Source: Caldora sp. SIO3E6 (GTDB taxonomy: Bacteria; Cyanobacteriota; Cyanobacteriia; Cyanobacteriales; Coleofasciculaceae). Taken from it: a stretch of 8,149 bases of DNA. The translations under genes and the position numbers were made by a program. The notes below the pieces were generated by a model. The model did no database searches and had not been told where the DNA came from. It saw nothing but the letters and a program-made list of their open reading frames with translations. This document shows positions 1 to 6,045 of the stretch, piece by piece. Location: positions 1-8,149 of the forward strand of contig JAAHHL010000259.1 of the NCBI GenBank assembly GCA_010672185.1. Direction: 5' to 3'. Each line of letters starts with the position of its first letter. Within the stretch, counting starts at the first letter, position 1.

Positions 1-62
1 AAGGCAATTTCTCTTTGTTTATCCTGTGTTGCCATAACTGGTATGTTGTTTCTGTTATCCAT
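1..62 (-). CDS. possible 5' end of a truncated protein gene
   Basis: On the minus strand an ATG at 62-60 opens a frame that stays open to the window edge, about 20 codons reading MDNRNNIPVMATQDKQREIA. An in-frame TGA lies upstream with no other likely start between. A second ATG at codon 10 is an alternative start. There is no clear Shine-Dalgarno sequence at either. It would lie downstream of the 234-1532 gene on the same strand. The fragment is too short to assign a family, and an open frame of this length can occur by chance, so this is a tentative call. Confidence 0.35.
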   Translation of the reverse strand, partial: MDNRNNIPVMATQDKQREIA

Positions 63-98
63 TATCCAGGTTAATTTAGCACAGGAATAATAGTTCTG

Positions 99-227
99 AT
101 ATCATGTCCGCCTAAACAGTTATCATATCCTTCTACCTTGCAACTTTCTTCCTTACCTTCTGCCCTCTGCCCTGGAGCCTTCTGCCTTGTTTTCACCAAA
201 GTGTAAGTATTCAAACAGACATGATAT
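99..227. repeat. 10-bp inverted repeat enclosing a degenerate heptamer array
   Basis: ATATCATGTC at 99-108 and its exact reverse complement GACATGATAT at 218-227 bracket about 110 bp of pyrimidine-rich sequence. The right arm ends 6 bp before the stop codon of the minus-strand gene at 234. No clear target-site duplication is visible. It could be a small dispersed, MITE-like element or a chance pair of arms around a tandem array; only copy number in the genome would tell. Confidence 0.45.
129..188. repeat. degenerate heptanucleotide tandem repeat (CCTTCTG-like)
   Basis: Read in steps of seven from 129, the sequence gives CCTTCTA, CCTTGCA, ACTTTCT, TCCTTAC, CTTCTGC, CCTCTGC, CCTGGAG, CCTTCTG, CCTT. 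The period is clearest from 157 on. This is an eroded short tandemly repeated repetitive (STRR) sequence of the kind common between genes in cyanobacteria. There is no sign that it codes for protein. Confidence 0.55.
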
Positions 228-233
228 GAGTTT

Positions 234-1532
234 CTAATGTTTAATCAACTCCATTGACCAACCTGGTGGATTAATGGGAATTATTACTTTAGCACCAGTG
301 GGTGATGCTGCCAATTGGTTGGCATAGTCTGGGAAATTCAGGTCACTAAAAGCCGGATGACGCCAATCTAGAGTAATACCAATCAACAAGCTAGCCAAAG
401 CCATGGTGGCAGCTAGCCTTAGCTTACGAGGATTTTGCCTACTTATCAGCCAAACTATTGTGGAGAGGAAGGCAATCATTGGTATGAAATAGTAACGTTG
501 ACCGATTGTCGGTGACTTCATCGCTTCCCAGATAGGAAGAGGATCTGCTGCTCTGATTGCTTGTACTGCCAAGGCTGTGCTCAAGTTGAACATACCAAAG
601 ACGATCAAGAGCCGCAACTCAAGAGGGCCTTTAAATAAGGCATAGCAGAGAGCTAGAATACCTGCGATCGCTATTGGTAGAAAAAGTAAGCTATTCCACA
701 GGTAAGATTGAGCTATCCCGGCATAGCCGTTTTTGCCAACCAAGGCTCCCAAAAAAACTTGACCAGCAAGAATTTTAGTAAGGGACTCCAAGGCTGTGCC
801 TAAAGGTATAGGTACTCTCTCAAGGGTAGAACGACTGCTCGTAATAATAGTTATGCCTTGAAGTAGAATACCCATACTCAGTCCCGAAAGGAGAAATAAT
901 GACCATCTTTCACGACGCAGCCACCAGCGGATAGCAGTAAGAGGAGCCAAAAATAGACAAAAGGGGCCACTCACCGCCAACAATAAAATTACCCCCAAAT
1001 CAAAGCAACGCCAAGCTAGATCAGGACTTGGTGTTGCTGCTACCACCAAATAGGCTAATATCGCCAAATGCCACTGAGTATTAGAAAGATTGGCATGGAT
1101 TTCAGCAGAGTTAGGAAAAGCTAGGTATAAAAATGCTAAAAATAGCCGAGTGTGTCGGTGGGGTATTAGTACTGAAAAACGAGAGGATGTAATTAATGTA
1201 GCTGGTAAGATTTGAATGACGATAGCAATCAAATTAGACACCAGAGGAGCCCAGAGAAAAGGAACAATTTGGCACACAGCCCCTCCCAATCTTTGAATAG
1301 TAGTTAGATAACCAGCGTAAGGCAAAAACAGGGAAGGTATTGCTCCCAAATTATAAGCATCAGCATACCAAACTCTACCATCTTCCGCATAAAACTGAGC
1401 ATTGAAAACTACATCTGGTCTTCGAGAAACCACTATTGCCACAGCAATAAACAAAATAAGGCAGCGTAGTTGCCAGGTCATATCTGGCTTGCGCTTGACT
1501 TGGTTGCTGTGTTCTGGTATGTTCAAGTTCAC
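234..1532 (-). CDS. polytopic membrane protein, GT-C glycosyltransferase-like
   Basis: A 432-residue, strongly hydrophobic protein of unknown function. After one helix (about residues 22-38) comes FYAEDGRVWY (47-56), an acidic motif in what should be the first extracytoplasmic loop. Next are PYAGYLTTIQRL (71-82), HANLSNTQWHL (146-156), SGPF (188-191), and late GQRYYFIP (344-351). About ten membrane segments alternate with short loops. The tail IPINPPGWSM (418-427) is probably extracytoplasmic. An acidic residue pair after helix 1 is the hallmark of GT-C enzymes, which transfer sugars from polyprenyl-phosphate donors. That role is inferred here from architecture, not from a recognised named family. 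The start is GTG at 1532; an ATG at codon 18 (1481) is a plausible alternative, and neither has a strong ribosome binding site. The stop is TAG at 236-234. The gene is divergent from the membrane-protein gene at 1579, only 46 bp away. Confidence 0.85.
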   Translation of the reverse strand: MNLNIPEHSNQVKRKPDMTWQLRCLILFIAVAIVVSRRPDVVFNAQFYAEDGRVWYADAYNLGAIPSLFLPYAGYLTTIQRLGGAVCQIVPFLWAPLVSNLIAIVIQILPATLITSSRFSVLIPHRHTRLFLAFLYLAFPNSAEIHANLSNTQWHLAILAYLVVAATPSPDLAWRCFDLGVILLLAVSGPFCLFLAPLTAIRWWLRRERWSLFLLSGLSMGILLQGITIITSSRSTLERVPIPLGTALESLTKILAGQVFLGALVGKNGYAGIAQSYLWNSLLFLPIAIAGILALCYALFKGPLELRLLIVFGMFNLSTALAVQAIRAADPLPIWEAMKSPTIGQRYYFIPMIAFLSTIVWLISRQNPRKLRLAATMALASLLIGITLDWRHPAFSDLNFPDYANQLAASPTGAKVIIPINPPGWSMELIKH

Positions 1533-1537
1533 TTTTA

Positions 1538-1558
1538 GTTAATTAGAGCTAATCTAAC
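1538..1558. promoter_or_regulatory. imperfect inverted repeat in divergent intergenic region
   Basis: GTTAATTAG at 1538-1546 and CTAATCTAAC at 1549-1558 are reverse complements apart from one extra base, with a 2-bp centre (ATTAG-AG-CTAAT is the perfect core). It sits in the middle of the 46-bp space between two divergent genes, where both promoters must be close. That is the position of a shared operator, but AT-rich DNA makes such symmetry fairly easy to find by chance. Confidence 0.25.
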
Positions 1559-1578
1559 TCATTGTAGTAAGTAAATTT

Positions 1579-3375
1579 ATGCAGAAAAACAAATTGTTTT
1601 TTGCTAAAGGTAAGTTCCTGCTGTTCATGGCATACCTCATTCCAGTTATTTTACTTATATGGTTTGTCACTAATTTTAGTGTTACGGTTCCCATTTGGGA
1701 TGAATGGTCAATAGTTCCTCTTTTTGAAAAAATTTCTCTTGGTCAAGGAACTTTTGGTGACTTTTTTGTTCAACACAATGAACATCGCATAATTTCTTCT
1801 AAGATCATAATTGTCATTTTAGCATTTATCTCTCGCTGGAATATAAACTATGAATTATCCCTCAATATTTTATTGTCAACTATTAATTTTTATGCTATTT
1901 ATCAACTTTACCTACTTACCAGAAGTCAGCACAAAAAATGGCTAGAACATATAGCCAATATAATAACTTGCTTCACAATTTTCTCTTGGTCTCAGTTTGA
2001 AATTTGGTTATCTGGTCTTGGAATTGTCTGGTTTTTAACCAATACTTGTGTGCTACTCGCTATTCTCACTATTGCTGCAAATTACGATAAACTGACAACG
2101 ACGAACAAGCTTACTGTTGCTGCTACATGGTGTTTTATTGCTAGCTTTTCTGCTGCTCACGGTTTGCTATCTTGGCTAGCCTTATTACCTTCAGTAATAA
2201 GTATTTCAGGAAACCTAGGACAAAAAACCAGAAGATTGAGTCTCTGGATAGGACTTTGGGTAAGTTCAATCATTATTTATGGTATTGGCTACAACAACAC
2301 CGGTAACTATCATTACTCTCTATTGTTAGAGAAACCATTATTTGTCCTAGGCTATTTCTTCACACTCTTGGGTGCCCCTTTAGCAAGTGGCTCTCTTGAA
2401 TCGCTATTTATCGGATTAACTTGCTGCCTCAATTTTGCCTTCTTTGCTGTCTATGGCTTAAGAAATTTAAAATCCGAGTTTACCCAGAAAGCTATACCCT
2501 GGTTATCCCTAGGTTTATATCCCTTGCTATTTGCTGGGATAATTACTATCGGTAGAGGTTTGCCAACGATTCATATGGCAGAAGGATTATTAAGTCTGAA
2601 ATTTGCAGCGGTTACCTCAAGATATATATCAATCTCTGGCTTATTAATCATTGCTTTATTGCAGATGTGGCAACTATTTATCTCCCGAAATCTTACAGAA
2701 AGCCTACCTCAACCAAAAATTCCGTGGCAAAAAAAATTTTTGATTTACTTATTGGCTGGGATAATTTCCTATTTAACCATGGTCAAATCTTTATATGCTC
2801 TGCCTCATGCCAAACACAATCAGTTACATAGGCAAAATGTTAAAACTTGCTTAGAGGTAGTCCACTTTATCGAAGTTTCTGCACCACCAAGTGGTTGCTT
2901 GTGGGAGCTTTACCCATCAGCGTCGAAAGTCAAGCAATATGTAGCAGCATTGGAGCAAATAGAATTTAGAAACTTTCCCAAAAACCTAGAGTTCTTAGTA
3001 GCACCGACACAAATTTACGGTGCGATGGAAACTCCTAAGTTAACTGATGACTTTACAATCAATAAAAGTGAAAACAAAAACATACTCTTTTCTGGATGGG
3101 CGGTAATACCGAACCAAGTAGAGCTACCAAAATTAGTCTTGCTCTCTTATCAAGGACAAAAATCTTTCTTTACAACTTCTTATGTCGCATTCCCTCGTCC
3201 TGATATTGCTAAAACTCTTAACTCTGCACAGTATACCTTGTCCGGTTGGTCAGTAGATTACCCAACTGAGTCGATGCCTCTAGGAGAACAGATAATTCAA
3301 GCTTGGGTATACGATAAGCAAGGAGAGCAATTTGTCAAATTGCAAGGAGACATAAAAGTGCTGGTAGAAGAGTAG
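1579..3375 (+). CDS. polytopic membrane protein with C-terminal beta-type domain, GT-C-like
   Basis: A 598-residue protein, not recognised as a named family. Helix 1 (about 13-33) is followed by VPIWDEWSIVPLF (37-49) and QHNEHRIISS (65-74), a WDEW plus NEHR pair expected on the outer face. About ten further helices run to about residue 402, with SRY (347-349) in a late loop. The last 190 residues are soluble and probably extracytoplasmic. They contain two SGW strands, FSGWAVIP (504-511) and LSGWSVDYP (554-562), then QAWVYD (574-579), suggesting a duplicated beta-sandwich-like unit. The acidic motif after helix 1 resembles GT-C glycosyltransferases; substrate and activity are inference. The ATG at 1579 is the first start and has no clear Shine-Dalgarno. 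The TAG stop (3373-3375) is the first TAG of a TTAGGTG/TTAGGTT array. Divergent from the gene ending at 1532 and codirectional with the one at 3553. Confidence 0.87.
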   Translation: MQKNKLFFAKGKFLLFMAYLIPVILLIWFVTNFSVTVPIWDEWSIVPLFEKISLGQGTFGDFFVQHNEHRIISSKIIIVILAFISRWNINYELSLNILLSTINFYAIYQLYLLTRSQHKKWLEHIANIITCFTIFSWSQFEIWLSGLGIVWFLTNTCVLLAILTIAANYDKLTTTNKLTVAATWCFIASFSAAHGLLSWLALLPSVISISGNLGQKTRRLSLWIGLWVSSIIIYGIGYNNTGNYHYSLLLEKPLFVLGYFFTLLGAPLASGSLESLFIGLTCCLNFAFFAVYGLRNLKSEFTQKAIPWLSLGLYPLLFAGIITIGRGLPTIHMAEGLLSLKFAAVTSRYISISGLLIIALLQMWQLFISRNLTESLPQPKIPWQKKFLIYLLAGIISYLTMVKSLYALPHAKHNQLHRQNVKTCLEVVHFIEVSAPPSGCLWELYPSASKVKQYVAALEQIEFRNFPKNLEFLVAPTQIYGAMETPKLTDDFTINKSENKNILFSGWAVIPNQVELPKLVLLSYQGQKSFFTTSYVAFPRPDIAKTLNSAQYTLSGWSVDYPTESMPLGEQIIQAWVYDKQGEQFVKLQGDIKVLVEE

Positions 3376-3427
3376 GTGTTAGGTGTTAGGTTTTAGGTTT
3401 TAGGTTTTAGGTTTTAGGTTTTAGGTG
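3372..3427 (+). repeat. heptanucleotide tandem array TTAGGTT/TTAGGTG, 8 units
   Basis: Starting in the last codons of the upstream gene, units are GTAGGTG, TTAGGTG, five TTAGGTT and a final TTAGGTG, all in exact 7-bp phase. The first unit supplies the stop codon of the gene at 1579-3375. The array places GG every seven bases on the plus strand. This is an STRR-type cyanobacterial repeat; the same TTAGGTG unit recurs at 7449-7483. Confidence 0.97.
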
Positions 3428-3441
3428 GTAAATGTTAATTC

Positions 3442-3546
3442 CCCAATTCCCAATTCCCAATTCTCAATTCCCAATTCCCAATTCCCAATTCCCAATTCCC
3501 AATTCCCAATTCCCAATTCCCAATTCCCAATTCCCAATTCCCAATT
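3442..3546 (+). repeat. heptanucleotide tandem array CCCAATT, 15 units
   Basis: Fifteen contiguous 7-bp units, fourteen perfect CCCAATT and one CTCAATT (3463-3469), then a degenerate TCCCAAA that merges into the ATG of the next gene at 3553. On the minus strand this reads AATTGGG, so runs of three G recur with 4-base spacing, the pattern of a G-quadruplex motif. Eleven perfect units in a row (3470-3546) suggest recent expansion or homogenisation. It is separated by only 14 bp from the TTAGGTT array. Confidence 0.98.
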
Positions 3547-3552
3547 TCCCAA

Positions 3553-5739
3553 ATGAACAAAAACCTTAAATTACTGAAGTTAGGTCTATACTACATCACT
3601 ATCACAGTGTTAGTAGTATATATTTTTATCCTCTTTCTGCCCCTACCTTGGGGGCTTGGAGTAGGTTTAGATGCGTCTTGGAATTATGGTATCAGCCGTG
3701 CAGCAGCAGATAAACTGATATTTGGACGAGATATTATCTTCACTTATGGTCCATTTGGCTACTTAGTTCAAGGAGCTGCCTTAGAGGAAAATTTTTTCGC
3801 GATCGCCTGGTTTCGGATTGGAGCACATTTGGCTTGTTTAGGAGTGACAGTTGCCAAGCTATGGCAGTTAAAAACTAACTTACAAAAGCTGGCTCTAGTA
3901 ATTAGTGTCTTGTTTACCTACTTGATCAACTTTACTACCGACTACCGAATCATCTTTACCTTTTTAATTCTCCTCTCTTGGGATAACATCCTAAACAATA
4001 AATCAATTAGATGGTGGTCTTTAGGACTTGGTGCAATAGCAGGCTTTTGCTTACTTACCAAATTTACCGTAGGAATTGCGACTGTAGGAGCACTGATTTT
4101 ACTGTTATTGGGTAATCTTTACAATTCCCTGCGCTCCCAATCTAATGTCGAACTCAGTATTCTGGCTTTAGTTGATGCCATCATCGCCTCGACATCTGTA
4201 GCTTTCTTATTTCTCCATCCGGCTCCTATTTTAAGTTTACATAAATTATTAATTTGTGCTGCTTTGGCTGGTGTTTTTGGCGCTACTACTTGGCTGATCA
4301 AGCGCCGACAGAACCAAAAGGAACTCTCCCCAAAAGAGACAACTTATACTAGTAAATTCAAGAACTGGACGAGACAACTTTTTGGTTGGCAGGGATTTTA
4401 TTGGGTATACAGCTTATCCTTATTCATCACAGTTTTAGCTTCAAAGCCTTCCCTCTTAGCTTTTATCACAACCTCTCTCGAAGTATCATCTGGCTATTCT
4501 AGTGCGATGAGTGCAATTAAATCTCCCTGGGAAGTCAGATGTGCTCTGGTTGGAGTTGTAGTTGTACTAGCACTTTTGAGAGTTTTGGCGCGTGAAAACT
4601 CTTTAGGATTTTCTTTAAGTCTAGCCTTCCTACTCTGGCTGACATTTAAACATGGATTTGTTCGCCAAGATGGTCATGTCCTGATTTTTATTTTCTCCCT
4701 ACCTCTGATTGTTTCCCTAATTATTGCTAAAGCTCGAAGTATGCGGCTAGCAAAATTTTCTTACCTAGTACATGCCTATGCTGTAGCCATGATCATGGTT
4801 TACTGTTTCATTCCCAATCCCTTTGGGCAGCCATTGAAACTCAATCACATTTTTAAGGTTCTTAACCCCAAACCTGCTGCTTTTATGAGTAAGGCTTCCT
4901 TGTTACTGAACTTAAATCAAGTTCATGAACGGACAACTGCTGCCAGTCTCAAAAATCTGGCTGCGGTTAAGTTACCTGATAACGTCATACCTCTCTTACA
5001 AGATAAACAAATAGACATTGTACCAGTAGAGATATCCATAGTAGCAGCCAATAATCTCAACTGGAAACCTAGACCAATATTTCAATCCTATGTAGCCTTT
5101 AAGACTTCCCTTGACAAGGCTAACTTGAACAGTTTAGTAGCTCAGCCAAGAGATTACCTCCTTTACCAGTTTCTTACCATTGATGGCAGGCATCCTTTCT
5201 TCGATGAACCAGCTACTTTCTTCCATATTATGTGTAATTATCAATTGTCTCCTGCTGTGCCTGGATTTGTGAAAGATGCCCCCCCGACACTTGCCCAATT
5301 AATGATTCTGGAACCACGCCAGTCGAATATTTGTCCCACTAGCTTGCCTGAGGAAGCGTTGACTATTCCTTGGGAAGCTACTCAAGTTTTAGCAACCAAT
5401 GATGATTCTATAGTCCGTGCAGCAATTAAAATCAAATATTCTCTTTTTGGTAAGATCTATAAAACTTTATTCCGGAGTCCACCGGTATCCATGACGGTTA
5501 CTTATGAAGATGGTTCTGCACTGGGATACCGAATTATTCCTGAAAATGCTGACAATGGAATTGTGATTAGCCATCTTCCCAGAGATGCCAATGAATTCTT
5601 GCCTTTCTTTCAAGCTCTAGACTCTGTTAATGGTCAGTTAACTGGTAAGGTTAAATCAGTTAGCTTTTCTAATCAGAACTCTCTATTATACTCTTCCAAG
5701 ATCGAGTTAAATTTTACCTCTTATAACCTGCTAAGCTAA
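3553..5739 (+). CDS. large polytopic membrane protein with soluble C-terminal domain, GT-C-like
   Basis: A 728-residue protein. Helix 1 (about 12-35) leads into GVGLDASWNYGISRA (36-50) and FGRDIIFTYGPFGYL (57-71). About ten helices reach residue 420, and SSGYSSAMS (312-320) and FKHGFVRQDGH (365-375) look like conserved loop motifs. The soluble C-terminal third has LNWKPRPIFQSY (502-513) and IDGRHPFFDEPATF (543-556). I recall this motif set from uncharacterised bacterial membrane proteins but know no established function. Asp40 after helix 1 fits a GT-C-type enzyme; Arg371, Asp373 and His375 are further candidates for function. The ATG at 3553 directly follows a CCCAATT array and lacks any Shine-Dalgarno; no better start precedes the first helix. 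Codirectional with the gene ending at 3375 but separated by 177 bp of repeats, so cotranscription is possible but not shown. Confidence 0.88.
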   Translation: MNKNLKLLKLGLYYITITVLVVYIFILFLPLPWGLGVGLDASWNYGISRAAADKLIFGRDIIFTYGPFGYLVQGAALEENFFAIAWFRIGAHLACLGVTVAKLWQLKTNLQKLALVISVLFTYLINFTTDYRIIFTFLILLSWDNILNNKSIRWWSLGLGAIAGFCLLTKFTVGIATVGALILLLLGNLYNSLRSQSNVELSILALVDAIIASTSVAFLFLHPAPILSLHKLLICAALAGVFGATTWLIKRRQNQKELSPKETTYTSKFKNWTRQLFGWQGFYWVYSLSLFITVLASKPSLLAFITTSLEVSSGYSSAMSAIKSPWEVRCALVGVVVVLALLRVLARENSLGFSLSLAFLLWLTFKHGFVRQDGHVLIFIFSLPLIVSLIIAKARSMRLAKFSYLVHAYAVAMIMVYCFIPNPFGQPLKLNHIFKVLNPKPAAFMSKASLLLNLNQVHERTTAASLKNLAAVKLPDNVIPLLQDKQIDIVPVEISIVAANNLNWKPRPIFQSYVAFKTSLDKANLNSLVAQPRDYLLYQFLTIDGRHPFFDEPATFFHIMCNYQLSPAVPGFVKDAPPTLAQLMILEPRQSNICPTSLPEEALTIPWEATQVLATNDDSIVRAAIKIKYSLFGKIYKTLFRSPPVSMTVTYEDGSALGYRIIPENADNGIVISHLPRDANEFLPFFQALDSVNGQLTGKVKSVSFSNQNSLLYSSKIELNFTSYNLLS

Positions 5740-5754
5740 AATATCGCCGACTTG

Positions 5755-5787
5755 AGAACCCCGACTTCTTAAAGAAGTCGGGGTTCT
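5755..5787. repeat. palindromic dispersed repeat, copy 1
   Basis: AGAACCCCGACTTCTT (5755-5770) and AAGAAGTCGGGGTTCT (5772-5787) are perfect 16-bp inverted arms around a single A, able to form a strong hairpin. It starts 15 bp after the stop codon of the gene ending at 5739. It could help end or stabilise that transcript, but there is no following T run as in an intrinsic terminator. The 33 bp at 5757-5789 are identical to 5968-6000, so it is best called an intergenic dispersed repeat of the sort found widely in cyanobacteria. Confidence 0.92.
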
Positions 5788-5946
5788 GGTAATTTAGGTA
5801 AATTTGTCTAGGTGTCTCACACTCCCCACACCCCCTAAACTTCCATTTATGCATATCTTGCATCAAATTAAATTTTTTGCTGCATTTGAGGTTGTCCAAT
5901 TGGTAAATTTTTGGGAATCCTTGAGATAGGGAAGAACACTTGGAAA

Positions 5947-6009
5947 AGAACCCCGACTATGGGAAAAAACCCCGACTTCTTAAAGAAGTCGGGGTTCTGG
6001 GAGGGTTCT
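5947..6009. repeat. palindromic dispersed repeat, copy 2, nested in a partial copy
   Basis: A full copy with 14-bp arms AACCCCGACTTCTT (5968-5981) and AAGAAGTCGGGGTT (5983-5996) around one A is flanked on the left by a partial left arm, AGAACCCCGACTA (5947-5959), and on the right by a partial right arm, GGGTTCT (6003-6009). The outer pieces are themselves complementary over 7 bp, as if one copy had inserted in, or been duplicated within, an older one. It ends 36 bp before the HEAT-protein ATG. Confidence 0.85.
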
Positions 6010-6045
6010 GGAAGTATCCTTGAACAGCAAACAATAAATAAACTT

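Larger units (their letters stand above)
5740..6045. other. intergenic region with palindromic repeats, no gene
   Basis: Between the membrane-protein stop and the HEAT-protein start lie the two palindromic repeat copies, a C/A-rich degenerate stretch (5816-5840, ctcacactccccacacccc-like) and an AT-rich stretch (5840-5915) with a small ATGCA/TGCAT inverted repeat at 5849-5863. Frames running through here on either strand depend on the palindromes being open in both directions and have no credible start. No convincing promoter was identified. Confidence 0.7.

Noticed and set aside
3372..3546. CRISPR array or iteron-type replication origin
   Set aside because: Units are contiguous 7-mers with no spacers, and there is no cas or rep gene nearby.
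4119..4301. Short minus-strand frame inside the 3553-5739 gene
   Set aside because: Shadow of a well-supported coding region with no independent evidence; the same applies to 6225-6452 and 7053-7343 inside the HEAT-repeat gene.
5755..5787. Intrinsic terminator after the gene ending at 5739
   Set aside because: The stem is strong but no T run follows, and the same sequence occurs again at 5968, so it is treated as a dispersed repeat.
5714..5899. 61-codon minus-strand open frame
   Set aside because: It overlaps the end of the membrane-protein gene and the palindromic repeat, which is open on both strands, and shows no protein features.
5911..6045. Upstream extension of the HEAT-repeat gene from a TTG at 5911
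   Set aside because: The extra 45 codons are the intergenic palindromic repeat read as protein; the ATG at 6046 begins the helical domain and is a better start.
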